Shown: piece after piece, positions 43,751 through 52,647 of the stretch
Numbering within the stretch: the stretch's first letter is position 1
Layout of the letters: each line of letters opens with the position of its first letter
Source: Gaoshiqia hydrogeniformans
GTDB lineage: Bacteria > Bacteroidota > Bacteroidia > Bacteroidales > Prolixibacteraceae
Assembly: GCF_049347105.1 (NCBI RefSeq)
Contig: NZ_CP186334.1
Coordinates: 1,240,001 to 1,304,000 of the forward strand
Length of the DNA: 64,000 nt
Reading direction: 5' to 3'
The notes under the pieces: generated by a model
Database searches by the model: none
What the model was told of the DNA's origin: nothing
Seen by the model: the letters and a program-made list of their open reading frames with translations, nothing else
Translations under genes and position numbers: made by a program

Positions 43751-46408
43751 ATGACAAAGTTATTCCTTTACTCCGTTTTTTTTCTGACCGTTATTTCCTG
43801 TACGTCTGAACCTTCTCTCATTCAAAACAGGGAACGTTTGGCAAACATACAGGAAATGCTCGCCGTCCAAAAACAGCTGACGGCTAACAGCACCATTAAC
43901 CTTTGGAGTATTTTCGACCATACTTTGTCCGGCGACGAAAAACAGGCGATGGAGTTTTTATATGCCTACATGCCGTTGAGTGATCTGGCCGATTATCCGG
44001 CCGAATTTTTCCTCGCGAATGTACGTTCCAGCCTGAAGGCACGGGAAGAACTGAGCTGGGGGAAATCCGTCCCGGAAGATCTTTTCCTGCACTTTGTCCT
44101 GCCTGTCCGCATCAATAACGAAAACCTGGATGCTTTCCGCATTGTTTTGTACGACGAGCTGAAAGCACGCGTGCAGGATCTGGATATTGAAAAAGCGGCG
44201 CTGGAAGTCAACCACTGGTGTCACGAAAAAGTGGTTTACCGCGGAACCGATTCGCGCACCAGCGCCCCCCTGAGTACCGTGCGAAAAGCTTTTGGCCGCT
44301 GCGGCGAAGAATCGACATTTACCGTGTCGGCTCTGCGTGCCGTGGGAATCCCGGCCCGACAGGTTTACACGCCGCGCTGGGCCCATTCAGACGACAACCA
44401 TGCCTGGGTTGAGGTTTGGGTGAATGGCACGTGGAAGTTCCTGGGCGCCTGCGAACCCGATCCGCACCTGAACATGGGATGGTTTACCGAACCCGCCCGG
44501 CGGACCTTACTGGTGCATACCCGGGCTTACGGTAATTATCTGGGTGATGAGGAAGCGCTCGTTTCGGAAGAACGTTTCTCCGAATTAAACCTGACATCCA
44601 ATTACGCACCGGTCAAAAAAATTTATACTGAAGTACGGGCCGAAGACGATTCTCCCGTCAACGGCGCCAAAGTGGAGTTTCAATTGTATAATTATGCCGA
44701 TTTTTACCCCATCGCCACGCAATACACCAACGAACAGGGGCAAACGGCTATCTCACTCGGCCTTGGCGAAATAATCGTCTGGGCCAGTCAGGACGACCGG
44801 TTTGCCTTCAAAAAGATATCGGTATCCGAAACCGATACGGTCAGGCTCACCCTGGGAAATCCGTCAATGGACGGAAACTATCTGGAGTTCGACTTTGTAC
44901 CTCCGCACCTGATCAAAGATACCTTAACCGTCACCCCCGCCGAAAAAGAACTGAACGAGCGCCGCCTGGCCAAAGAAGATTCAATCCGGGGCTGCTACAC
45001 AGCCACATTTAAAACCGACAGCTGGAGCAAAAATCTGGCAAAAGAACTTCGGCTGGATGAAAACCAAATCATTCATGCCATTCAAAACAGTTACGGAAAC
45101 TGGGAAGAACTGGAAAAATACCTGCGGACAAATGCTGCTGAGAAATGGGCCTTACCTTTGTTGAAGGGCATTTCTGCCAAAGATTTCAGCGACACAAAAG
45201 CATCGGTTCTAAGCTCGCACCTGCGGACAACCAAAAATGAAGGCAGGTATCCCGAAACTGTTTTCACAGATTATGTGCTGGCCCCGCGTATCAAGAATGA
45301 AATGTTACTGGGCTGGAGGCCATTTCTCCAAGAGGCTTTTGCTTCCCAAAAAGAACAGTTCCGGAACGATCCGCAAGCCTTGACCCGGTGGATCATGGAG
45401 CACATAAAAACCGATGATCTGGCCAACCTTCACTCGCGGGCGCCGATAAGCCCGGAAGCCGTATATAAACTGCGCGTATCCGATACCAACTCGCGCGAAA
45501 TTTTCTTTGTGGCTGTTTGCCGGTCCCTGGGTATTCCGGCACGGCTGAACCCGGCCACCCGCGAACCCGAATATTATGCCGGGGGTGAATGGTACCGGGC
45601 AGCTTTCAGCGAGAAAACCACGGCTGCTCCCGAAACCGGCAAGCTCGTCCTGAAAAACGGCAACAACACGATTGATCCCCAATACGAAATTCATTTCTCC
45701 ATCGGGAAACGTGTTGGCGGCAATTACCGGCAACTGGAATATCCGTTTGCAAAAAACATCAACGAGTTTGAACCATTGACATTGGAAACCGGCGATTATT
45801 GCCTGATTACCGGAAACCGGCTGGAAGACGGCTCTGTACTTAGCTCGGTTGAATTTTTCGCGGTGGAAGCCGGCAACACCAAACAGGTAACGGTAAACCT
45901 GCGGCAATCGTCGCAGGCGCCGGAGCTCCTCGCCCGAATCGACCTGTCGGCGCTGTACCTGGTAACAACCGGGGGAGGCGATGCGGTAAGTCTTTCTGAT
46001 CTGGCAAAAGGTAAAAACATCGTACTGGCCTTGCTCGACCCGGATAAAGAACCATCAAAACATATTTTAAACGACCTGGCCGACTACATCGACCATTTTG
46101 AGGCATGGCAGGGGCAGTTCCTGTTTATGGCAGCCGAAGACCGGCCCCAGCTTAACCGGGTGCTCGCCTCATATAAATTGCCCGCCAACCGGATCAGCGG
46201 ATTCGACCGGGACAACATGCTGCTGAAAGCCCTGGCTGAAGCCTTTGGCGACGACGTCAGGAACAAACTCCCTCTGGTGATTTTAAGCAACTCCGGGGGC
46301 CAGGTAGTGATGTTTTCATCCGGTTATAAAATCGGCATCGGTGAACAACTTTTAAAAATCATTCCGGCATTAAACGCTATTCCGGAAGATGCCTGCTGCC
46401 GCCCGTGA
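43751..46408 (+). CDS. Transglutaminase-like lipoprotein with a second, degenerate domain
   Basis: The 885-residue protein starts with a lipoprotein signal (MTKLFLYSVFFLTVISC). A transglutaminase-core domain carries the full triad: Cys184 in FGRCGEES, His217 in DDNHAWVEVW and Asp237 in CEPDP. A beta-sandwich (VNGAKVEFQLYNYADFYPIAT) follows. Near residues 560-620 a second stretch reads SREIFFVAVCRSLGIPARL, which parallels ESTFTVSALRAVGIPARQV but has no Cys at the catalytic place. It lies between nagB and GH125 in the same operon. Bacterial proteins of this fold are often cysteine peptidases; peptide trimming of glycoproteins would suit the locus. The substrate is unknown. Confidence 0.88.
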   Translation: MTKLFLYSVFFLTVISCTSEPSLIQNRERLANIQEMLAVQKQLTANSTINLWSIFDHTLSGDEKQAMEFLYAYMPLSDLADYPAEFFLANVRSSLKAREELSWGKSVPEDLFLHFVLPVRINNENLDAFRIVLYDELKARVQDLDIEKAALEVNHWCHEKVVYRGTDSRTSAPLSTVRKAFGRCGEESTFTVSALRAVGIPARQVYTPRWAHSDDNHAWVEVWVNGTWKFLGACEPDPHLNMGWFTEPARRTLLVHTRAYGNYLGDEEALVSEERFSELNLTSNYAPVKKIYTEVRAEDDSPVNGAKVEFQLYNYADFYPIATQYTNEQGQTAISLGLGEIIVWASQDDRFAFKKISVSETDTVRLTLGNPSMDGNYLEFDFVPPHLIKDTLTVTPAEKELNERRLAKEDSIRGCYTATFKTDSWSKNLAKELRLDENQIIHAIQNSYGNWEELEKYLRTNAAEKWALPLLKGISAKDFSDTKASVLSSHLRTTKNEGRYPETVFTDYVLAPRIKNEMLLGWRPFLQEAFASQKEQFRNDPQALTRWIMEHIKTDDLANLHSRAPISPEAVYKLRVSDTNSREIFFVAVCRSLGIPARLNPATREPEYYAGGEWYRAAFSEKTTAAPETGKLVLKNGNNTIDPQYEIHFSIGKRVGGNYRQLEYPFAKNINEFEPLTLETGDYCLITGNRLEDGSVLSSVEFFAVEAGNTKQVTVNLRQSSQAPELLARIDLSALYLVTTGGGDAVSLSDLAKGKNIVLALLDPDKEPSKHILNDLADYIDHFEAWQGQFLFMAAEDRPQLNRVLASYKLPANRISGFDRDNMLLKALAEAFGDDVRNKLPLVILSNSGGQVVMFSSGYKIGIGEQLLKIIPALNAIPEDACCRP

Positions 46409-46467
46409 CCGTTCAAGTAAATTTGGTTTATTTGCAGTTATTAACTGAAGCCTGATAATCCTGTAAC

Positions 46468-47895
46468 ATGATGGAAAGAAGAGATTTTTTGAAATACAAC
46501 TCGTTAGCAGCAGCCGGTCTGATGACCGGATCGTTGTGGAATACCGCCTGTGCCGCTTCCGGTTTTGAAAGCAAACGCCCGCCTGTCGGACAACGGAATT
46601 TTACCAGTAAAGCGGTGGAAGCAACTATTGCCAAAGTAAAAACAGCGATCGCCAACCCGGAACTGGCCTGGATGTTCGAAAACTGTTTCCCGAACACACT
46701 TGATACCACGGTCGATTTTTCGGTCGAAAACGGTATCCCGGATACTTTTGTGATTACCGGCGACATACACGCCATGTGGCTGCGCGACTCCACCGCGCAG
46801 GTTTGGCCTTACCTGCCGCTGGTAAAAGAAGATGACGAGCTGAACACGCTTTTCCTGGGCGTGCTGAACCGCCAGGCCAGGTGCATTTTAATTGATCCGT
46901 ATGCCAACGCATTTAACAAAGAAGCCAGCGGCAGCGAATGGGAATCGGACAACACCCTGATGATCCCGGAGTTACACGAACGAAAATGGGAAATCGACTC
47001 GCTGTGCTACCCGGTCCGCTTACTTTATCACTACTGGAAAACAAGCGGGAATAAAGCTTGTTTTACCGACGAATGGCATAACGCGTTCCGTTCGGTGATC
47101 GACACGTTTAAAAAGCAACAGCGCAAAGAGAACAAGGGCGACTATTCGTTTACGCGGGAAACGCACAAACCAACCGATTCGCTCTGCTGCAACGGGTTTG
47201 GCAATCCTGTTAAGCCGGTGGGCCTGATCGTTTCGTCTTTCCGACCCTCCGACGATGCTACCATCCTGCCCTTCCTGATCCCGTCCAATTACTTTGCCGT
47301 AACCTCACTCCGGCAAATGGCCGAAATAGCTGCCGAAATTTATACCGACAACATGTTGGCTGAAGAGGCAATTAAGCTGGCCGACGAGGTTGCCGAATCC
47401 ATTCGCCAGTACGCCATTGCCGAACGTCCGGGATTTGGCCAGGTGCTGGCCTTTGAACTAGACGGTTTTGGAAACCGGTTGTTTATGGACGACGCCAATA
47501 TTCCCAGCTTACTGGCCCTGCCCTACCTGGGAGCCCTCGAAACCGAAGATCATCTCTATCAAAATACGCGTAAACTGATTTTAAGCGATGCCAACCCCTG
47601 GTTTTTTAAAGGGAAAGCCGGTGAAGGGATCGGCGGACCTCATGTCGGCTCCGAAATGATCTGGCCGATGAGTATCATCATGCGGGCCATGACATCGACC
47701 AACGACGATGAAATCAGAGATTGCCTGAAAACCCTGATGAAAACGCATGCCGGGACCGGTTTTATGCACGAAACCTTTCATAAAGACGATGCTGAGAACT
47801 TCACCCGGAGCTGGTTTGCCTGGGCCAATACGTTGTTTGGCGAATTGATCCTTCATTTATACCAAAACAAACCCGAATTGCTGAAGAATATCTGA
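46468..47895 (+). CDS. GH125 exo-alpha-1,6-mannosidase
   Basis: Inverting exo-alpha-1,6-mannosidase, usually acting after GH92 enzymes on N-glycan or mannan cores. The 475-residue protein begins MMERRDFLKYNSLAAAGLMTG, a twin-arginine-like signal with a following NTACA that might also act as a lipobox. Family motifs are FVITGDIHAMWLRDSTAQVWPY, CILIDPYANAFN, WEIDSLCYPVRLLYHYW, FRPSDDATILPFLIPSNYF and VGSEMIWPMSI. Length matches GH125 (formerly DUF1237). It sits 60 bases after the transglutaminase-like gene and 41 bases before GH2. Confidence 0.95.
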   Translation: MMERRDFLKYNSLAAAGLMTGSLWNTACAASGFESKRPPVGQRNFTSKAVEATIAKVKTAIANPELAWMFENCFPNTLDTTVDFSVENGIPDTFVITGDIHAMWLRDSTAQVWPYLPLVKEDDELNTLFLGVLNRQARCILIDPYANAFNKEASGSEWESDNTLMIPELHERKWEIDSLCYPVRLLYHYWKTSGNKACFTDEWHNAFRSVIDTFKKQQRKENKGDYSFTRETHKPTDSLCCNGFGNPVKPVGLIVSSFRPSDDATILPFLIPSNYFAVTSLRQMAEIAAEIYTDNMLAEEAIKLADEVAESIRQYAIAERPGFGQVLAFELDGFGNRLFMDDANIPSLLALPYLGALETEDHLYQNTRKLILSDANPWFFKGKAGEGIGGPHVGSEMIWPMSIIMRAMTSTNDDEIRDCLKTLMKTHAGTGFMHETFHKDDAENFTRSWFAWANTLFGELILHLYQNKPELLKNI

Positions 47896-47936
47896 CAAAC
47901 CGGTATTCAATTCATATTAAACTGAAATAAAAACAG

Positions 47937-50582
47937 ATGAAGACATTCAGACTAAAAAGACGGGCAATTACCTTGCTCCTCGTCCTGATGATCTCACCGT
48001 TTGCATGGGGTGGATCGGTGATTGAATTAAACGCCAACTGGCTTTGCGCTCCCGTAAAAAAAGTAAAAGCCGCGGGTGAAGAAATCTCAGGGGCCTCGTT
48101 TAACCTGAAAAGCTGGCAAGCAGCTGTGGTCCCCGGAACGGTGCTGACAAACATGCTGGAGCACGGCGAAGCGCCCGACCCTTTTTACGGCATGAACAAC
48201 GAAAAAATCAAAGATATCTACGAAACCGGACCCGAACATTACACCTACTGGTTTGTCAACAATTTTCAACAAAAAGCCCAAAGCGGCGAACAGGTATGGC
48301 TGCACTTCCGCGGCGTAAACTACAGCTGCGATGTTTTTTTGAACGGGAAGAAAATCAACCGGAAAAGACATTACGGCATGTTTCTGCGGCAAACCTATAA
48401 CATTACCGACCAACTGGCCGCCAACGGAAAAAACCGCCTGGCGGTGATTGTTTACCCGGTTGACCCGGTCGGCAACCCTAATGGCGGACAAGGCGGCGAC
48501 GGGGTCATTGCCCGCAATGTATCGCACCAGTACGTGGCCGGCTGGGACTGGATCCAGCCCATTCGCGACCGCAATACGGGCATCTGGGACAAGGTAAGCC
48601 TTGAAACCACCAGGGCGGTAAACCTGCAAAACCCGCATGTGGTCACCCGCGTTCCCGGCAAGCGTTTTCCCGAGGGCAGACAGGAAGCGGCAAAAATCGA
48701 AACCTCTGCAGAGCTGGTCAACCCAACTGCCCGGGCCCTGAGCGGAAAACTGCTGGTTGAAATTGACGGGAAAACGGTTGAAACAGCCGTTTCGCTGCCT
48801 GCCAATTCCACCACCGAAGTTAAACTGCCCGGACTGATCGTCGAAAATCCCCGGCTGTGGTGGCCAAGCGGTTACGGAGAACAAAACCTGTACAAGCTGG
48901 CGATGAAAGTTTTTATTGACGGACAATTGTCGGATGAAGAAGAAATAACCGTGGGTATCCGCGAAATTCAGCGCGAATGGAACAACCATACCCGCAGTAT
49001 GCAGGTGTTGGTCAACGGTCAAAAAATATTCATTAAAGGCGGAAACTGGATTATCTCGGATGCCATGCTGCGCTTTTCGCCCGAACGCTACGATGCCGAA
49101 ATCAGGTACCACCGCGACATGAACCTGAACCTGATCCGGATTTGGGGAGGCGCCCTAGCCGAACGTCCTGAATTTTACGATGCCTGCAACAAATACGGCT
49201 TGCTGGTTATCCAGGATTTCTGGATGTCGGGCGATTGCAACGGGCGTTGGGTCGACCCGATGAAGAAAGAAGACCAGTGGACGCGCCGCCGTTACCCCGA
49301 CGACCACAAGCTGTTCATCGAGTCGGCTGCCGACATGGTGAAGATGATCCGCAACCACCCCTCGCTGGCCATCTGGTGCGGCGGCAACGAGATTACCCCT
49401 CCCGAGAATATCCTGACCGCCCTGCGCGATTCGCTCTTACCTAAAATCGACGGTACCCGCTGGTTTATCGATTACTCGAACTCCGACAGCATGTCGTATA
49501 ACTTTATTGGAGGCAACGGCGACGGCCCTTACGGCATTCAGCCCGATTCGGTGTTCTGGCAATACCGCACCTGGCCCTTCAACTCCGAAGTTGGCTCGGT
49601 AGGCGTGGGCGACGCCGTTTCGTTAAAACGCTTCCTGCCTGCCGAAAACCAGGTCGTTCCTGTCGAGAAAAAAGGTTCCGAGGCGGTTTCCGATCCGGTA
49701 TGGACTTATCACAAGTACATCGGCTACGGAAAGTCGATTGACGCCTACGGCGCCGCTGCCGATATGGAAGATTTTGCCCGCAAAGCCCAGTTGGTGAACT
49801 ATAACCAGTACCGCGCCCTCATCGAAGGTTTTAGCTCGCACATGTGGGACTGGTACACCGGAACCATCATCTGGAAAACCCAAAACCCCTGGACGGCTTT
49901 GCGCGGACAGATGTACGATTACTACCTCGACCCCAATGCCTGCCTGTATGGCCTGCGCACCGGCAGCCAGATGCTGCACGCCATGTGTAACCCGGTTACC
50001 AAAATGGTGACTGTGGTCAACAACGGTTTCGAGCCGGTGAACGACCTGATGCTGGTTGCCAAAGCTTACGATATGGAAGGAAATGAACAACCTGTTACCC
50101 AGGTATTTGTTTACATTGGCCCAACCGACACCAAAAAGATTATGTCGGTAGCCGGTAACCTGAAGCGGGTTGGCGGCGACGAAAAAGGCTCTTTCCTGTT
50201 ATTGCAACTAAAAAACCTGAAACAGGAAGTGATTTCCGAAAACCTGTACTGGTTTCCCAATCAGGAAGGAAATTACAGCGGACTGCAACAGATGCCTGCT
50301 TCAAAATTACAGGTATCGGCAAAAAAAGCAGCCAATAACAAAGTTGTGGTGACGCTGAAGAACCCGGAAAATGCACCCATCGCTTTCTTCAACCGCCTCG
50401 CCGTGGTTGATGCCAAAACCGGCGAGCGGGTATTACCGCTGTTTGCAAACGATAACTATGTTTCGCTGACGCCGGGGGACGAGAAAACCATTGAACTCGA
50501 ATGTCCGCAGGCGGCTTCGGAAAACTGGAAATTAAGCGTTGAAGGCTGGAATTTCAACACCCGGCTGTTCGATATCAATTGA
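47937..50582 (+). CDS. GH2 family beta-mannosidase / exo-beta-glucosaminidase-like enzyme, secreted
   Basis: Retaining beta-glycosidase of 881 residues with a signal peptide (TLLLVLMISPFAWGGS). A sugar-binding domain (YTYWFVNNF, WLHFRGVNYSCDVFLNG) and Ig-like domains precede the barrel. The acid/base Glu485 lies in WCGGNEITPP and the nucleophile Glu551 in FNSEVGS. This pattern matches the branch that includes exo-beta-D-glucosaminidase and plant-type endo-beta-mannosidase rather than beta-galactosidase. In this operon the most sensible job is cutting the Man-beta-1,4-GlcNAc bond of an N-glycan core after the alpha-mannosidases have acted. That substrate is inference. It ends the operon and is followed by a strong terminator. 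Confidence 0.92.
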   Translation: MKTFRLKRRAITLLLVLMISPFAWGGSVIELNANWLCAPVKKVKAAGEEISGASFNLKSWQAAVVPGTVLTNMLEHGEAPDPFYGMNNEKIKDIYETGPEHYTYWFVNNFQQKAQSGEQVWLHFRGVNYSCDVFLNGKKINRKRHYGMFLRQTYNITDQLAANGKNRLAVIVYPVDPVGNPNGGQGGDGVIARNVSHQYVAGWDWIQPIRDRNTGIWDKVSLETTRAVNLQNPHVVTRVPGKRFPEGRQEAAKIETSAELVNPTARALSGKLLVEIDGKTVETAVSLPANSTTEVKLPGLIVENPRLWWPSGYGEQNLYKLAMKVFIDGQLSDEEEITVGIREIQREWNNHTRSMQVLVNGQKIFIKGGNWIISDAMLRFSPERYDAEIRYHRDMNLNLIRIWGGALAERPEFYDACNKYGLLVIQDFWMSGDCNGRWVDPMKKEDQWTRRRYPDDHKLFIESAADMVKMIRNHPSLAIWCGGNEITPPENILTALRDSLLPKIDGTRWFIDYSNSDSMSYNFIGGNGDGPYGIQPDSVFWQYRTWPFNSEVGSVGVGDAVSLKRFLPAENQVVPVEKKGSEAVSDPVWTYHKYIGYGKSIDAYGAAADMEDFARKAQLVNYNQYRALIEGFSSHMWDWYTGTIIWKTQNPWTALRGQMYDYYLDPNACLYGLRTGSQMLHAMCNPVTKMVTVVNNGFEPVNDLMLVAKAYDMEGNEQPVTQVFVYIGPTDTKKIMSVAGNLKRVGGDEKGSFLLLQLKNLKQEVISENLYWFPNQEGNYSGLQQMPASKLQVSAKKAANNKVVVTLKNPENAPIAFFNRLAVVDAKTGERVLPLFANDNYVSLTPGDEKTIELECPQAASENWKLSVEGWNFNTRLFDIN

Positions 50583-50609
50583 TCAATTATCCCGATCAAT
50601 CAGGAAAGG

Positions 50610-50651
50610 AAAACTGCATCGCCCTTTTATCAAGGCGATGCAGTTTTTTTT
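50610..50651 (+). terminator. Terminator of the NagB-GH2 operon
   Basis: AAAACTGCATCGCC / GGCGATGCAGTTTT forms a 14-bp perfect stem with a 10-base loop and a run of eight T, 28 bases after the GH2 stop codon. Confidence 0.92.
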
Positions 50652-50754
50652 CGGGCGACGGATAATTATTAAGTAAAATTGTTTACTTTGGGCAAAATTT
50701 AACACCAATTTGTCTGATCAATCTTTTTATATCAACCACTAAAATCCTGAACTT

Positions 50755-51651
50755 ATGTATTCAAATCTCAACTATCAGGTAAACAGCAAAGAAAACGTGT
50801 ATTTCTACATCCGTCTGTTTGCCAGTTTAGGCTTGTATTATTTGTTTGTCAAGTTAATCCTGGCGTCGTTCGAAGCCAGCGCCGAGCAAATGGCAACGGT
50901 TTATGTTGTTTATTTCTATTTGATCGTGATCCTGCTGTTTATGTTCTTCCGCTTTGGGATCCTGATCGGCCACTTAAAAGGCAATGCCGTTAAGCTATCG
51001 AAAAACCAGTTTCCCGACATCTACCAGGTGGCTGTAACGCAGACGGAACAGTTGGGCCTCAGGTCGGTGCCCGCCATCTACATTATGCAATCGGGCGGGG
51101 TGTTAAACGCTTTTGCTGCGCGGTTTCTGGGGCGTAACTACGTGGTACTTTATTCCGAAATTGTTGAAACCGCATATGAACAGGATAAAACAATCCTGGA
51201 ATTTATCATCGGCCACGAGTTGGGCCACATCAAAAGACAACACATGCTCAAAAACCTGTTATTGATGCCTTCGTACCTGATCCCCTTCCTGGGCGCCGCT
51301 TATTCAAGGGCTTGCGAATACACCTGCGACAACATCGGTTACGCGCTCAGTCCGGCCGGGGTAAAAGGCGGTTTATTGCTGCTGGCATCGGGAAAAACCA
51401 TCTACAAAAAAGTAAACCTGAAAGAATATTTAAAACAGGATGTTACGGAAGACGGATTCTGGAAATGGTTTGCCGAGAAAGTTTCCACCCACCCCAACCT
51501 GACGAAAAGGCTGGCTGTTTTTGCCAAAGCCAAACCATCGGTTCCCGGAAATACCTATTACAGGCCGGCAATCGCTGAAGAACCCGTTGCCGAACCTGCC
51601 CCGGAAGAGAAAAAAGAAGAAGATCACAGCCGGTATATGCCGCATTATTAA
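50755..51651 (+). CDS. M48 family zinc metallopeptidase, membrane-bound
   Basis: The 298-residue protein has two N-terminal membrane segments (YIRLFASLGLYYLFVKLILASF and VVYFYLIVILLFMFFRF). The catalytic domain shows zinc motif HELGH (His154, Glu155, His158) and a downstream YSRACEYTCDNIGYAL that supplies the third ligand Glu. It resembles HtpX/Ste24-like proteases that act on membrane proteins. The C-terminal tail is Pro/Glu-rich (EEPVAEPAPEEKKEE). It is preceded by the PUL terminator, so it is an independent transcription unit. The substrate cannot be told from the sequence. Confidence 0.92.
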   Translation: MYSNLNYQVNSKENVYFYIRLFASLGLYYLFVKLILASFEASAEQMATVYVVYFYLIVILLFMFFRFGILIGHLKGNAVKLSKNQFPDIYQVAVTQTEQLGLRSVPAIYIMQSGGVLNAFAARFLGRNYVVLYSEIVETAYEQDKTILEFIIGHELGHIKRQHMLKNLLLMPSYLIPFLGAAYSRACEYTCDNIGYALSPAGVKGGLLLLASGKTIYKKVNLKEYLKQDVTEDGFWKWFAEKVSTHPNLTKRLAVFAKAKPSVPGNTYYRPAIAEEPVAEPAPEEKKEEDHSRYMPHY

Positions 51652-51699
51652 ACGATTTTAAAAGAAATCAAATAATTTATTCAACCTATTAATGATTTT

Positions 51700-52218
51700 A
51701 TGAGAATCTTGCATTTGATACATCGTGCCAGGCTTATGGCCTTTGTGGTCATCTTTACTCTTTGTTTTTCCTGCGATAAAGATGACGAAGAAGCGTTGTA
51801 TAACGGAACCTGGGAAACCCAAATCGCATATCCCGGAACAGACCCTGTTCTGTTCCGGCACAAAATAGAACTTTATAATGCGGGCTACACCGAAAGTTTT
51901 CCGGTTCATTATGCTCAAGGCATTAGCCAATACAATATATGGCAGGGAAAAGTGGCAGCAAACGGGAACACGCTTAGCTTTCTGGTTACCAACATGAAAG
52001 CCTATAACTACAATCCGGAAACAGGTGAAGTCCTTGATCTCATTTCCGAGGAAAAGCCATCCCTCCCTTATCGTCAGGCTTACGGAATTTTAAGCTGGGA
52101 GACCGTCCGGTACGATATAAACGACGGCAACCTGATGATTAAACTAGACCGAAACGAGGATGGTGATTATGACGACCTCAATGAATCGTTAACTTACACA
52201 CCGTCCGCAAAAAACTGA
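51700..52218 (+). CDS. Small lipoprotein, unknown, with an EF-hand-like acidic loop
   Basis: The 172-residue protein has a lipoprotein signal (AFVVIFTLCFSC, then DKDDEE, a surface-export-like acidic stretch after the Cys). The mature part begins LYNGTWETQIAYPG, which recalls lipocalin-like lipoproteins of Bacteroidota. It ends with DRNEDGDYDDLNE, which resembles a calcium-binding EF-hand/dockerin-type loop. It follows the M48 gene on the same strand by 48 bases. I do not recognise a family and give no function. Confidence 0.78.
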   Translation: MRILHLIHRARLMAFVVIFTLCFSCDKDDEEALYNGTWETQIAYPGTDPVLFRHKIELYNAGYTESFPVHYAQGISQYNIWQGKVAANGNTLSFLVTNMKAYNYNPETGEVLDLISEEKPSLPYRQAYGILSWETVRYDINDGNLMIKLDRNEDGDYDDLNESLTYTPSAKN

Positions 52219-52647
52219 AACTCCCCCGGGCTTCGGGAGAATAAAAAAACAGATCCGGAAACAAGTTCGACACGACTCTTTGAGAAAAGGTTAGGCGATG
52301 TATCTAGCAGAACACGCTTATTTCGTTCCATCACGATGAATGAAATTTTTTATATAGTAGAAAAATTATTCCCGCCTATATGAAATTTTATTTTCTTTTA
52401 GAAGAAAATTTAACGGCACCTATACGGAAATTTTGTGCGATCAGAAAGGAAATTCTGTTGCATTAAATCACTCTAAAAATTTCTTCGCACTGCCGGGATA
52501 ACGAACTCATGCTGGCACAAAGCGTCATTCGGCTGCGTCGAATTCCGATTCGCCGGTTAAAAACCGGCGCACCCGAAAAAAAAGCCACTCCCTTTCGGAA
52601 ATGGCTTTCTATCTTTTGTTTTTCGGCTAATTACTTTCTACCCGAAA
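52219..52647. other. 429-base gap between convergent genes
   Basis: No convincing gene is visible. The left 300 bases are AT-rich; the right end holds a GC-rich hairpin without a T-run (CGCCGGTT/AACCGGCG, 52551-52569) and the mutase terminator listed separately. Confidence 0.6.
52576..52608 (-). terminator. Terminator of the methylmalonyl-CoA mutase genes
   Basis: On the minus strand AAAGCCATTTCC-GAAA-GGGAGTGGCTTT pairs over 12 positions with two G-U pairs, has a GAAA tetraloop and is followed by eight T in all. It lies 40 bases after the large-subunit stop. Confidence 0.85.

Noticed and set aside
52551..52569. CGCCGGTT/AACCGGCG hairpin as a second terminator
   Set aside because: No T-run follows on either strand. 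The neighbouring 52576-52608 hairpin is the better terminator.
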